DNA of 64,000 nt from Candidatus Neomicrothrix sp. UBA6944 (GCA_002448715.1 DJZU01000014.1:1-64000), one strand, 5' to 3'; shown: positions 34,694 to 44,538, counted from the first letter of the stretch. The notes: a model not told the origin generated them from the letters alone. Translations and numbers: made by a program.

Positions 34694-36526
34694 CTAAGAG
34701 ATTTCGGCTCCTTCGAGTTGTCCATCATCTCGCCACTCGCTCAATATGCGATGGAAGCGTATAGGACCTGCTCCATAGCTAGTAGTGAAGAAACCGTCGG
34801 GATTTCCAGCCTTGCCTTCGTTGTTGTAGTAACCCGGCGTGCATTCGGCTCGGAACCGCTCTCCGAGTTTGGATTTGTCATGCATCTCATCAACCCACAT
34901 TTGCTCGCCTTCATCAGTGGCCTCAATTACTGACCCCCCGTGGTCCCGTACTTGGGAAATCATGTAAGAAATGTGCATGGCTTGCTCGTTTAATGCTTGG
35001 GGAACGTTGACCGTTACAGCGGTGTGTGTGAACCCTAGAAAGAAGCAGTTTGGGAAGTCGGCTGTTTGCATCCCATGCAATGTCCGAGGACCGTTTCCCC
35101 ATTTTTCGCTAAGGGCCTGTCCGTTTCGTCCCAGGATGTCGTAGCCGGCTCGTCGCGTGTAGCCGGTACCGACCTCGAAACCGGTCGCAAATACGATGCA
35201 ATCAACTTCGTACTCGACACCGCCAGCGACAACACCATTCTCAGTGACGCGCTCAACGCCCCTTCCCTCTGTATCTACAAGTGTGACGTTGGGCAAGTTG
35301 AAAGTGGGGAGATATTCGTCATGGAAACAGGGCCTCTTGCAGAATTGCCGGTACCAAGGCTTCAAAGCTTCCGCAGTGGCAGCATCTTCTACAACATCGT
35401 CTACGCGATCGCGGATCGAATTCATCTTCTGGTAATCGGCCATCTTCATTAGATAGCCCTTCTCCCTCCCAGTGATGCGCCGTCCTAGTTTTCTGCCGGC
35501 GAGTTTGGCGGCGGTCCCCGTTAAGTTTCGGAAGATGTCGGTCCAACCATCGGAAACCAGATCTTGATCCTGATCTCCGCCTGCTACCAATGTGTTGAAG
35601 TTGTCCATCCGTCGGTATTGCCAACCGGGTTCAAGAGACTCGGCCCATGAAGGATCGGTCTCGCGGTTATTTCGATAATCGACCGAGGACGGCGTTCTTT
35701 GAAATACATACAGTTGTTCTGCAGAGGCTCCAAGATGGGGGATGCACTGGATGGCGGTAGCACCCGTTCCAATAATCGCCACTTTTTTGTCGCTCAACCC
35801 GGTCAAGTTTCCGCTGTTGTCACCACCGGTGTACTCGTAATCCCAACGGCTGGTGTGAAATGTGTGACCCTTAAAGTCCGATAGTCCCGAAATGCCAGGA
35901 AGCTTGGGCCGGTTAAGTGGTCCGTTGGCCATGGCAACAAACTGGGCCTTCATTCGGTCGCCTCGATCAGTTTCGATCACCCATCGAGAGATGCTTTCGT
36001 CCCAAGAGAGCCTGGTAACGGAGGTGCTGAAGCAGGCCTTCTCATATAGCCCGTAATGTCGGCCGATGTTTTGTGTGTGCTCCATGATCTCTGGAGCGAA
36101 GGAATACTTGTGCTTTGGTATGTAGTCGAGTTCCTCAAGCATCGGCAAATAGCAATAACTTTCAACGTCACACATCGCTCCGGGATAGCGATTCCAATAC
36201 CAGGTCCCACCGAAATCCCCGCCACGTTCGATAACGCGAATATCTGTGAATCCGGCCTCGCGGAGTCTTCCACCCATCAACAAACCGCCGAAACCACCAC
36301 CAATAATTGCGATTTCAACCTCATCGAACAAAGGCGCCCGTTCGATGGTCTCTTCGTAAGGGTCGTCAAGGTATTTCGAGAACTCACCGGAAACCTCAAC
36401 GTACTGCTCATTGTGGTCGTCTCGTAAACGCTTATCTCGTTCAGAAAGATATTTAGTGTGTAATTCTTCGGGATCGAAATCGATCTCACCCAGTACCGCC
36501 GTGACGGCTTCGTGCATTTCGTCCAT
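34694..36526 (-). CDS. Flavin-dependent Baeyer-Villiger monooxygenase
   Basis: Oxidises ketones to esters using FAD, NADPH and O2. The 610-residue protein has GGGFGG (76-81) for FAD, the GGDFGGTWYWNRYPGA region typical of type I BVMOs, the fingerprint FKGHTFHTSRWD at 218-229 (FxGxxxHxxxW[P/D]) and a second dinucleotide motif IGTGATA near 252. The N-terminal 70 residues form an extra helical segment, as in phenylacetone/steroid-type BVMOs. It follows the propeller-like gene on the minus strand (51-base gap). Substrate unknown. Confidence 0.88.
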   Translation of the reverse strand: MDEMHEAVTAVLGEIDFDPEELHTKYLSERDKRLRDDHNEQYVEVSGEFSKYLDDPYEETIERAPLFDEVEIAIIGGGFGGLLMGGRLREAGFTDIRVIERGGDFGGTWYWNRYPGAMCDVESYCYLPMLEELDYIPKHKYSFAPEIMEHTQNIGRHYGLYEKACFSTSVTRLSWDESISRWVIETDRGDRMKAQFVAMANGPLNRPKLPGISGLSDFKGHTFHTSRWDYEYTGGDNSGNLTGLSDKKVAIIGTGATAIQCIPHLGASAEQLYVFQRTPSSVDYRNNRETDPSWAESLEPGWQYRRMDNFNTLVAGGDQDQDLVSDGWTDIFRNLTGTAAKLAGRKLGRRITGREKGYLMKMADYQKMNSIRDRVDDVVEDAATAEALKPWYRQFCKRPCFHDEYLPTFNLPNVTLVDTEGRGVERVTENGVVAGGVEYEVDCIVFATGFEVGTGYTRRAGYDILGRNGQALSEKWGNGPRTLHGMQTADFPNCFFLGFTHTAVTVNVPQALNEQAMHISYMISQVRDHGGSVIEATDEGEQMWVDEMHDKSKLGERFRAECTPGYYNNEGKAGNPDGFFTTSYGAGPIRFHRILSEWRDDGQLEGAEIS

Positions 36527-36577
36527 GACCTGACCTTACTTGGAATCTAAGCACTGTTAGTTAACAGGGCGTAGAAC

Positions 36578-37906
36578 TTATATCCAAGCCACTCTGGCCC
36601 AGAACAAAGTTGAGCAATAGTAAATGTCTCGGTTGTCGCCAGCGGTGAGAAACATTCCGTTAGCTAGACGTGACCCGGTGTTGACCCTGCTCAACAACTG
36701 GCCGGTTTCAATATCAACGACAATCAAGTCATCTGTTTGGTCGGCCGTAAAGTCGTTGATGACCAGTTCACCGGAATCCGGGAAGACGACCGGCTGCATA
36801 GATGGCTTAACGTTCAAATGCCAGACAGGAGACAGTTCCCCGGAGGTAGAAATTCCAGCAAGTCCACCGTTGATGGAATCCCAGGCTATGGCTATGCCAA
36901 GTTCAGGGACGTTTACCGGGGGAGCAATAATCCCCCCGCCTGGCGTCCCGAATGGTTCCAGGGAATCTAGGCGAGCGGAACGCTGTTCTATTCGCAACAA
37001 TCGTTGGGGGCTGCCCCAAGGAGCTGCTCGTTGCCAAGAGAGAAGATTGCCGGCTGCCTCATCGAATCGGCCGTTGGGGAGTCTGTGGTGAATAGCTCTC
37101 ACCCCTTCAATGTCGCCGCAGTCCATCAACCATAGGTGACCGTCGGAGATGCATGAGTCCCAAGCGAGACCTGAATCTGACTCACGAGATCGGTAACGGC
37201 ATCGCCAATCAGAGATCTCGGGTTGGCCCTTGACTACATCGATCTTCCAGATGTGTTCTATCCCCGGTACGTAGATAAAGTCGGCGCCTTCCTGGAAGTC
37301 GGCAGCAATTCGACCCATTGATCCTTCTGGGAGCAGCAACGTGTCTATGACTTCCAAAGTTGTGGGCTCTAGAAAGGTAAGCGTTGTTCCGCCTTGGCCC
37401 TCCAGGCGTAAATCTTTAGTGACTAAGGTTCCGTCGGAGAGAGACAGTAAACCGTTGTGGGCTCGGTCTACCGGAAGACGTCGTTCGTTAAGAATCGACA
37501 AGTCGTTGGGATCTAAGCGATGCAGGAAAGATCCGTTGACGGACATAACGGTTCCGTCTGCATGGACCAAAATGGCTCCGCACCAGACGTGATCACCGCA
37601 AGGAAGCTGCGGGGATTCCGCTACCGTTTCGAGCGATATTGGATCGAAGCGAGTGACCCATCCATATGGAGGTGGTCCGACGAACGCAGGCATAGTTCCT
37701 CCGACGTACCATTCGTTTGGGTCTCTTCGAACCGTCATTACGTTCCAACGGTCATTTCGAACGAGGGTGACGCTGGCCTCGGAGTCTGCAGCGTCCAAAC
37801 TGCCGCTTCGAGCTTTTTGGCGTCTGTTGCCGCCGCATTCAACGGGCCACGGCGAGTTCCAATACCCGCTCGAAGACTCAATTCGGTCAAGGGACATGTT
37901 TGTCAT
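36578..37906 (-). CDS. Beta-propeller-like protein of unknown function
   Basis: 442 residues without a recognised family. The sequence is rich in short beta-strand patterns with repeated segments such as RFDPISLETV, RLDPNDLSIL, FLEPTTLEVI and VVDIETGQLL, spaced roughly 45-60 residues apart, which suggests a propeller of six or seven blades. No signal peptide or membrane segment is visible. It is upstream of the BVMO gene on the same strand and divergent from the Rieske oxygenase (63-base gap), so a role in the same oxidation pathway, perhaps as a lactonase-like enzyme, is possible but unproven. Confidence 0.6.
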   Translation of the reverse strand: MTNMSLDRIESSSGYWNSPWPVECGGNRRQKARSGSLDAADSEASVTLVRNDRWNVMTVRRDPNEWYVGGTMPAFVGPPPYGWVTRFDPISLETVAESPQLPCGDHVWCGAILVHADGTVMSVNGSFLHRLDPNDLSILNERRLPVDRAHNGLLSLSDGTLVTKDLRLEGQGGTTLTFLEPTTLEVIDTLLLPEGSMGRIAADFQEGADFIYVPGIEHIWKIDVVKGQPEISDWRCRYRSRESDSGLAWDSCISDGHLWLMDCGDIEGVRAIHHRLPNGRFDEAAGNLLSWQRAAPWGSPQRLLRIEQRSARLDSLEPFGTPGGGIIAPPVNVPELGIAIAWDSINGGLAGISTSGELSPVWHLNVKPSMQPVVFPDSGELVINDFTADQTDDLIVVDIETGQLLSRVNTGSRLANGMFLTAGDNRDIYYCSTLFWARVAWI

Positions 37907-37969
37907 GATTAACCCACTAATCTTTTCACAGTTGCAATTTGCTAGCTAGTGATCTTTGGGGGCAGAGCG

Positions 37970-39202
37970 ATGCAGCGCAACGAGCAATTAACCCAGATAA
38001 AAGTTCTCTTATCTCGGTTGGATTCGGGCACAAATGTAGATGCGGGAGGCGTCAGGCTCAATCCAACTAACAGTTACACCGATTTAGCCCGGGCGTCCCA
38101 AGAGCGGGAACTGTTTTTTGATTCCCATCCACAGCTTTTAGGTCTTTCGTGTGATTTACCGGAGCCGGGTTCTTTTTTCACCGTTGACGACCTCGCTACA
38201 CGAATATTGGCAACGCGCGATGAGGATGGTCGTTTTCGTGCCTTCGTTAATGCTTGCCGGCATAGGGGAGTAGCTGTCGAAGAAGAGGAACGGGGCGTTA
38301 AGCGACGTTTCGTATGCCCATTTCATAGCTGGTCCTACGACCCTAAAGGGGCCTTAGTTGGGGTTCCCAAAGAAGAACAATTTGGAGAAATCAACAAAGA
38401 ATGTTTCGGTTTGGTTGAGTTACCGACGGAGGAAAAATATGGGTTTTTGTTTGTCCATCCAGACCCTGCAGGATCAGTTGATATAGATCAGCTCCTCGGT
38501 GAAGACCTGGCTCAAGAGTTTGCTTCCTGGAATTTTGGTTCGTACGGTCGGCTCGGCGGCGATCGATATGAGATCCAATGCAACTGGAAGCTCGCCATGG
38601 ATACCTTTGGGGAGACGTATCACTTCAATTCTCTGCATCGAGATTCTTTAGCGAACTTTTTTCAAGGAAACGTCCAGTGTTACGACACGTATGGTCAAAA
38701 TCATCGGATGATTCTGTGCAAAAAAGCTATACAGGAAATGCGAGAGTGGCCTGAGGATCAGTGGGATATCACCGTAGCGGGTCTGCCTGTCTACTGGGTC
38801 TTTCCCAACAACATTGTGATGCCTAGTGAGTGGGGGCTCTACGTGGTTCGGGCGTATCCCGACGAAATTAACCCCGGCAAACACACAAGCGTCATTTCTT
38901 TTTACGTGCAGGGCAACCAAGCAGGCGCTGCTGGATCTGATAACCCTACAGGTGAGCGGCAGGCCCTCTTGGAGACGGCGCCCTTAGAAGCGCTTTCGGA
39001 AATTGCACAAGGCTTTGCCGCGATCATTCGCGACGAAGACTATGTAGCAAGCGCAAGTCAGCAGCGATCGGCGAAAAGCGGAACGCTAGAGCACGTGATT
39101 TTCGGCAGGAATGAACCAGCACTTCATCATTACCACAACACATATCGCGCAGCGCTGGGGATGGATGTCTTGCCTCTCTTGGACCCTACCTCCATGACGT
39201 GA
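37970..39202 (+). CDS. Rieske non-haem iron oxygenase, alpha subunit type
   Basis: Aromatic-ring-hydroxylating-type oxygenase of 410 residues from ATG 37970 (GGGGG and GAG upstream; a start at 37949 is less likely). The Rieske [2Fe-2S] ligands are Cys96, His98, Cys116 and His119 (CRH...CPFH). The catalytic mononuclear iron site has His218 and His223 (ETYHFNSLH) with an Asp further on. No beta subunit, ferredoxin or reductase is adjacent, so it needs electron carriers from elsewhere, as many stand-alone members do. Convergent with the carotenoid oxygenase gene. Confidence 0.87.
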   Translation: MQRNEQLTQIKVLLSRLDSGTNVDAGGVRLNPTNSYTDLARASQERELFFDSHPQLLGLSCDLPEPGSFFTVDDLATRILATRDEDGRFRAFVNACRHRGVAVEEEERGVKRRFVCPFHSWSYDPKGALVGVPKEEQFGEINKECFGLVELPTEEKYGFLFVHPDPAGSVDIDQLLGEDLAQEFASWNFGSYGRLGGDRYEIQCNWKLAMDTFGETYHFNSLHRDSLANFFQGNVQCYDTYGQNHRMILCKKAIQEMREWPEDQWDITVAGLPVYWVFPNNIVMPSEWGLYVVRAYPDEINPGKHTSVISFYVQGNQAGAAGSDNPTGERQALLETAPLEALSEIAQGFAAIIRDEDYVASASQQRSAKSGTLEHVIFGRNEPALHHYHNTYRAALGMDVLPLLDPTSMT

Positions 39203-39221
39203 AGCCCTCGTGGTCTTGTCT

Positions 39222-40688
39222 CTAAAGGTCTGAGGCGGGTGACCAGGTGGAATGAGTCCCACTGCAAATTCGCTCAGGAAGTCGAATTTGGCATATAGGT
39301 CCCGCTGTGGGATCTCCGGCGTCAAAAATGAGTGCTTCGGAGAGGTCTCGGTTTATATCTGACGAAAATGTAACGAGATAGCCGTCATCTTCGGCTAGAG
39401 CACCATCTCTTGGGGCCATGACCGTCTCACTGATGAAAACTCCCGGCTCGAATTCGTAGAGCTCTTCGGCGCCCGTGTCTAGATCGTGTTTGATTAAGCC
39501 ATCAAATGCGAACAGTCCCGGTGCGCAGCGAGCGTTGTATGAGTAACGATGTGCTCTACCCGCATGACGGCCGTTGATCATGGGGAACTCAGCGCAGGTG
39601 TCGCTCATAGACTCTTCTTTGCATTCACCGGTGACAGTGTTAAATCTCCACCTGTGGGCTCTGGCTTGAAGGACATTCATATCTAAAGTTTCAAACCCTT
39701 TATGATGACCGGTCCCTCGGTCGATGCCACGAGCAGTCGGATTGTGTTGGAAAAATCCATCTAAAATCACCCAGTCCCCGTCTTCGTAAGCGTTGGTCCA
39801 GTGGAGAACAAATGTTGGATCCGCTTCGAACCACAAGATCTCTTCAGTTGAGCCGTGTCTGGGAACCAACGCGAACCTGCTGGGGAGGTTGCGATCAAAA
39901 ATATTGGAGTAGTACCCCTCGGTGAGGGCCTCAGGGCTCCAAAAAAGAGGCAAGTCGTTGAGTATTGACCAATTTTCCGTGAAGGCCATGTCATGAGGAA
40001 GGCGTGGCCCAGGCAGTGGGATATCTAGATGAGTCGTGAGCTCTCCTGAACGGCTGACAACGCCGTACCGCATGTAGGGGGCTTCGGTGAAATAGCTAAA
40101 GAAGAGCAACTCTCCAGTATGTTCATCGATTTTGGGGTGGGCAGACACGCCTTCATTAGGGAAAAAGCCGTTCCAGGTCGTCTTTCCAAGGTCTTCTAGG
40201 GTTCGCGGATCTAGTCGATACAGTTCCCCACACTGATAGAAGCTCGCGAGTGCGACACCTCCATGGACAATCACGTCAGTTGAAGCGTTATCTTTCATGA
40301 AAGTCCGGGCGCCCCAGCCGTAATCAGCAATCGCGTTAGATGGGTGTTCGGCGATTCCGGCCCAGAGGCTTTGCTTAGCCTCTTGTTCAGCGATGAAGGC
40401 ATCGGTACGTACGAAGCGATTTGCGTAGTGAGCCTCACCATTTTCAAACGAAATGGAATGCATCATGCTGTCACCATCAAATGGGTGATAGCGCTTGATC
40501 GGCTCGAAAAGAGGGTTTTCGGTGTTACGAAGATAAACACCGTTGAGGTCCTCAGGTATTTCACCTACGACGTCCATGTCCCAGGCGTCATATTCGCGGT
40601 GCTGAGGACGCCAGACACCGGAACGATACGGATGCTCGTCATTGGGCGGTAGCCCTGGCTCGAAGGTGTCTCGTAAAGTAACAGTCAT
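39222..40688 (-). CDS. Carotenoid-cleavage-type oxygenase (RPE65/CCD family)
   Basis: Fe(II)-dependent seven-bladed propeller enzyme that cleaves a conjugated double bond in carotenoids, apocarotenoids or stilbenes. 488 residues from ATG 40688, where AGGGA lies a few bases upstream; 40799 would add 37 unrelated residues. Family features are the FDGDSMMH segment, SAHPKID, LPHDMAF and FFQHNP, which hold the expected iron-ligand histidines. It is divergent from the SCP2/hydrolase gene with a 109-base shared promoter region. Confidence 0.86.
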   Translation of the reverse strand: MTVTLRDTFEPGLPPNDEHPYRSGVWRPQHREYDAWDMDVVGEIPEDLNGVYLRNTENPLFEPIKRYHPFDGDSMMHSISFENGEAHYANRFVRTDAFIAEQEAKQSLWAGIAEHPSNAIADYGWGARTFMKDNASTDVIVHGGVALASFYQCGELYRLDPRTLEDLGKTTWNGFFPNEGVSAHPKIDEHTGELLFFSYFTEAPYMRYGVVSRSGELTTHLDIPLPGPRLPHDMAFTENWSILNDLPLFWSPEALTEGYYSNIFDRNLPSRFALVPRHGSTEEILWFEADPTFVLHWTNAYEDGDWVILDGFFQHNPTARGIDRGTGHHKGFETLDMNVLQARAHRWRFNTVTGECKEESMSDTCAEFPMINGRHAGRAHRYSYNARCAPGLFAFDGLIKHDLDTGAEELYEFEPGVFISETVMAPRDGALAEDDGYLVTFSSDINRDLSEALIFDAGDPTAGPICQIRLPERICSGTHSTWSPASDL

Positions 40689-40797
40689 TGTTTTCCCTTT
40701 CGCTGAGGGTAGCAACGGTTCATTACTGATAAGGCTAAACAGCCCCCCGGTTAGTTGGGGAACCATAATGCAAGAATGGCAATGAAAGGAAGTGACC

Positions 40798-42045
40798 ATG
40801 GCGCAGCTGACATCTGAGTTGATGCACTCGCTGTGTCTAAACGATCCAGCGTTTCAGATGGCATCAAGACATTGGAGCGGGGGAGTGCGATTCGAAATAG
40901 GCGCAGAGGAGTACGGAGTCCGTGTCAAAGAGGGCGAACTAGAAGAAGGACTGCCAACACCTGGCGCTGGCGTCGTAACAATCAGCGGGCCTCAGGAGAT
41001 CTGGGACCAAGTTTTGAGTGCCAATCCGCCTCGCTTCATGAACGACATCAACATCGCCACAGGCCGAGGCGGACTTTCGTGGCAGGGCGATCGCCTCACT
41101 TGGTGGCAATATTTGCCGGCCATCCAAAGGGTTTGCGAATTGATTAGCAGCCCATCACCCGTGCCAGCGAATCGTGTTCGAGAAGGACAAGGCCACGGGT
41201 CATTCGATAGTCCTATTGGTCGATATTTACGCATTGATCTTCAAGGTGTTGAACACAGAATCTATTTAGAAGAAGCAGGGGAAGGAATACCTCTTCTTTT
41301 GCAACACACGGCGGGCTCTCATGGGGTGCAATGGCGGCATCTCTTCGAATCTTCAGCTATCACCGACCACTTCCGGTTAATAGCCTACGACCTGCCTTTT
41401 CATGGCAAGTCAGTGCCACCGGTAGGTCGCGAATGGTGGTCTGAGACATACCGACTTAATGGTGACTTTTTACGGTCGGTCCCCATCGCTATATCTGATG
41501 CTCTCGAACTAAACCAGCCGGTCTTTATGGGCTGCTCTGTTGGAGGATTACTGGCTCTGGATTTAGCCCAGAAACATCCGGAAAGGTTCCGGGCGGTGAT
41601 CTCGGTTGAAGGCGCTCTCCACGTCGGTGGCAATCTGAATGCGTTAGAGGGCTTCTGGCATCCTCAAGTTTCTAACGAAACCAAAGCCACCATGATGGAA
41701 GGTCTTACTGCTCCATCGTCACCACTTCCTTACAGAAAGGAAACCGCTCAGGCATACGCAGCTGGCTGGCCCCCAGTGTTCCTAGGGGACCTTTGGTATT
41801 ACATAGCAGAATACGACTTAAGAGACTCAGCATCGACTATCGACACATCCGAGGTCGGAGTTCACATCTTTTCCGGTGAATACGACTTCAGTGCGACTTT
41901 GGAGAAGGGTCGCGAAGCGCATGAAGCGATTCAGGGGTCGTCTTATTGTGAGATGAGAGGCATTGGGCATTTTCCTATGTCGGAGAATCCGACGAAATTC
42001 TTGGAGTACCTGCTCCCGGTGCTTGAAAGCATCAAGGGCGCATAG
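40798..42045 (+). CDS. Alpha/beta hydrolase with N-terminal SCP2-like domain
   Basis: 415 residues from ATG 40798 (AAGGA 7 bases upstream). The N-terminal part (about 1-115) is an acidic beta-strand/helix domain with a VTISGPQEIWDQVL segment resembling SCP2 sterol carrier domains. The rest (about 140-410) is an alpha/beta hydrolase with the nucleophile elbow GCSVGG and a C-terminal GIGHFPM giving the catalytic His; the acid is probably in SGEYDF. The fusion suggests a hydrolase for a bulky lipid-like ester or lactone, which fits a neighbouring BVMO, but this is inference. A GNAT gene follows after 27 bases. Confidence 0.75.
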   Translation: MAQLTSELMHSLCLNDPAFQMASRHWSGGVRFEIGAEEYGVRVKEGELEEGLPTPGAGVVTISGPQEIWDQVLSANPPRFMNDINIATGRGGLSWQGDRLTWWQYLPAIQRVCELISSPSPVPANRVREGQGHGSFDSPIGRYLRIDLQGVEHRIYLEEAGEGIPLLLQHTAGSHGVQWRHLFESSAITDHFRLIAYDLPFHGKSVPPVGREWWSETYRLNGDFLRSVPIAISDALELNQPVFMGCSVGGLLALDLAQKHPERFRAVISVEGALHVGGNLNALEGFWHPQVSNETKATMMEGLTAPSSPLPYRKETAQAYAAGWPPVFLGDLWYYIAEYDLRDSASTIDTSEVGVHIFSGEYDFSATLEKGREAHEAIQGSSYCEMRGIGHFPMSENPTKFLEYLLPVLESIKGA

Positions 42046-42072
42046 CGATAGGAAGTAACGAGAGGTCATTCG

Positions 42073-42687
42073 ATGGCTGAACAGTTCGATATTCGGCAAG
42101 CTGAGTTCGGGGATGTGCGGGAGTTGAGTCTCGTGCTGGCGCGTGCCTTCAAGGAAGATCCGTTCATGTCGTGGCTGTTTCCTGAACCGACATATCGACT
42201 GAAACTCGCTCAAGCTTGGATGCGTGTTGAAGTTGAGAGCGCTCTGGAGATGGACGCCAGCTGGGTTTTGATAGGGGGTGATGAAATCGTCGCGGGGACT
42301 GTTTGGTCTCCACCGGGTCGCGATCTCCATGAAAGGGGAACTTTCAATCAACTCTGGTATCTGGTCTTGGGTGCGAACCCTGACCGCACATCCGAACTGG
42401 CGGAAGGCCTATCGATGATTGGAACCGCTCATCCTGGAGAGTCGCACTTTTATCTCAACACGGTGGGAGTCGAACCGTCCCTCGCTGGACACGGTCACGG
42501 TGGGGCGATTATCGGTCACACGTTGGATCTCGTTGATGATGACGGACATCCTTGCTACCTAGAGAGTTCAAGTCCACGAAACATTCCTCTATATGAACGT
42601 CTTGGTTTTGACGTTATCCATGAAATTGCTCTGCCGAATGGTCCAACAATGTGGGGGATGTGGCGCAACGGGGCTAGGTCAGGTTAA
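42073..42687 (+). CDS. GNAT-family N-acetyltransferase
   Basis: Acetyl-CoA-dependent acetyltransferase of 204 residues. The GNAT fold is visible as N-terminal REFGDV-like sequence, YLNTVGVEPS at strand beta-4 and the acetyl-CoA-binding GHGHGGAI loop (about 139-146, Q/RxxGxG/A type), then YLESSSPRNIPLYERLGF, a classic terminal segment. It follows the hydrolase gene on the same strand and overlaps the convergent SDR gene by nine bases at its end. Acceptor unknown. Confidence 0.82.
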   Translation: MAEQFDIRQAEFGDVRELSLVLARAFKEDPFMSWLFPEPTYRLKLAQAWMRVEVESALEMDASWVLIGGDEIVAGTVWSPPGRDLHERGTFNQLWYLVLGANPDRTSELAEGLSMIGTAHPGESHFYLNTVGVEPSLAGHGHGGAIIGHTLDLVDDDGHPCYLESSSPRNIPLYERLGFDVIHEIALPNGPTMWGMWRNGARSG

Positions 42688-43509
42688 GTCGTCCATGTCT
42701 GGAAAGTCGCTTGGCGGTTTGATATCTACGGTTGCTGAGCGTTGTTGTGCCAGCATCCCTCCATCTACCTTGATCACATCGCCAGTTATGTATCCGGACG
42801 CTTCCGATGCCAAGAACAACGCTGGGCCCGTCATGTCATGGGGCTCCCCAATGCGGCCCATAGGGATATTTTCGCCTCTTAGAGTCCGCTGATCAGCGTC
42901 AAGACCACTTGTGTCTATAGAGCCGGGCATAAGCGCATTAACTCGGATTCCGTAGGGTCCAAGATCCAGCGCTAACGCCCTGGTGAAAGCTTCGATACCA
43001 CCTTTAGTGGCGTCATAGGCAGTGAACGCGCGGTGCGCACGAGTGGCGCCTCCCGAGGACATATTGATGATCACGCCAGAGCCAGCTTGAGCCATAGGTC
43101 GAGCTGCTCGATGTGCGCAAAGGAAGTGCCCTGTCAGGTTGACATCAATAATCTTCCGCCACCAGGCTTCGTCCGCTTCAAAAAAATGCAACATGGGCCC
43201 GACAAGACCAGCGTTGTTCACCAAGATTTCGACATGACCTATAGCAGCTTCAGTAGAAGCAAAGATCGAATCGACGTCTTCGCTATTAGAAACGTCGCCA
43301 GGTGTGGGAAGTGCTGAGCCACCCGATTGACTGATTTGTTCGGCCGTTGCGGAAGCGGCGGTCGGTTCTACATCGTTGACTGCTACCTGAGCGCCCTGTT
43401 CAGCGAATCGGAGCGCTATCGCCTGACCGATTCCGCTTCCAGCGCCCGTTACCAGAACAACTTTATTTTCTAAATCTTGATATGAGGACACCCTTGCTCC
43501 TGCGTGCAC
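42679..43509 (-). CDS. Short-chain dehydrogenase/reductase
   Basis: 276-residue classical SDR with TGAGSGIG near residue 20, Asp in VNDVE at strand beta-2 suggesting NAD, NNAGLVG, catalytic Ser (NMSSGG), and YDATKGG with Tyr and Lys. It ends with ITGDVIKVDGG. It is the last gene of a minus-strand operon desaturase-MetE-like-PhyH-SDR, only six bases after the PhyH stop. In that setting it may oxidise a hydroxyl introduced by the dioxygenase; this is a guess from context. Confidence 0.85.
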   Translation of the reverse strand: MHAGARVSSYQDLENKVVLVTGAGSGIGQAIALRFAEQGAQVAVNDVEPTAASATAEQISQSGGSALPTPGDVSNSEDVDSIFASTEAAIGHVEILVNNAGLVGPMLHFFEADEAWWRKIIDVNLTGHFLCAHRAARPMAQAGSGVIINMSSGGATRAHRAFTAYDATKGGIEAFTRALALDLGPYGIRVNALMPGSIDTSGLDADQRTLRGENIPMGRIGEPHDMTGPALFLASEASGYITGDVIKVDGGMLAQQRSATVDIKPPSDFPDMDDLT

Positions 43510-43515
43510 ATTTTG

Positions 43516-44538
43516 TTAGTCGGTTCGAAGTAGTCCGGGAGTTCCCCCGAGGTCATGTCGAATGGATTCCTGGAGATCGTCATCGGTCACGATATATCGA
43601 CAAATTTGTCGACCGTGCTTCGAAAGTGATTGGTAGATCTCACGGGGCATGGATCGGGCCATTGGCTCGTGAAACCACGGTGCGTAAAACTCGATATTGG
43701 GGATTGCCCGAAGTTCGTTAGAGAGGTTTGGTGTCCCACCATGCCACGCCCTTGGATCTCGAATAAGGACGCTGCCCGCAGGGGCAGGACAAACGGTGCT
43801 GTATTTCATCCACATCGGCTCCTTCTCTAGAGCAGGGATCGGCTCTCTGGAATTTTGGGTCCCGGGAATTTGCCGTGTCGGTCCATTGAGAGCGGTGAAG
43901 TCGGTCATCAAGAAATTGCAACAGACGTAAGGGCACGGTAAGTCTCTAAGGGTCATCAATCCGCGCGGATCCCAAAAGGAGCCAGAAAATCTGGACCCGT
44001 CACTGTCTGCAGCGGCGAGGTGTTCCGCTTTCTCCCGCCGGTCGGCTACATCACTGTGAAGAGGTTGATAGTCAACCGCGCCAGGTAGACAGAAATCGCC
44101 GCCCCCTCCTCGACATATGTAATCGGGAGACTCGAAGATTGCTTCAACTATTGGGGTAACCGATGGAAGGTCGATGAGCATGGCCCACTCCGGCTGATGC
44201 ACTTGATGGCCCGTTGTGCTCGCAGAGCCGAAGCTGTACCTGTGGGAGCCCCTATTTCCAAGTCGTTCGGTGTCGCGCTTCATGATGTCCGATACGACAC
44301 GGGCACACCCGTCTCTAATTGTTGATAGTTGCTGTGAGTTCAAAGCGTCTCGTATGACTACGAACCCATCCCGATAGAACAGCCGCTTTGCGTCGTTTAG
44401 CTGATCAGGATTCAGAATCTCAAGTCCGTTCATGCCGCTGTGTTCGCGGAGTTGTTCTCGGCGTTCCTCTAGCCCCGGAGCGTTGGGGTCGCTGCCGGCC
44501 CACCCGTACTGTTCCCCTAGGGCTAATGCATCACTCAC
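43516..44538 (-). CDS. PhyH-type Fe(II)/2-oxoglutarate dioxygenase
   Basis: 340 residues. The phytanoyl-CoA dioxygenase family pattern is visible: FYRDGFVVIRDAL near the N-terminus, the iron-binding HSD (LHSDVADRR, about residue 159), and the distal His in RAWHGGTPNLS with a following Arg for 2-oxoglutarate. It likely hydroxylates an aliphatic or small organic substrate. Its ATG overlaps the MetE-like stop by eight bases and the SDR starts six bases after its stop, so it is inside a tight operon. Confidence 0.8.
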   Translation of the reverse strand: MSDALALGEQYGWAGSDPNAPGLEERREQLREHSGMNGLEILNPDQLNDAKRLFYRDGFVVIRDALNSQQLSTIRDGCARVVSDIMKRDTERLGNRGSHRYSFGSASTTGHQVHQPEWAMLIDLPSVTPIVEAIFESPDYICRGGGGDFCLPGAVDYQPLHSDVADRREKAEHLAAADSDGSRFSGSFWDPRGLMTLRDLPCPYVCCNFLMTDFTALNGPTRQIPGTQNSREPIPALEKEPMWMKYSTVCPAPAGSVLIRDPRAWHGGTPNLSNELRAIPNIEFYAPWFHEPMARSMPREIYQSLSKHGRQICRYIVTDDDLQESIRHDLGGTPGLLRTD

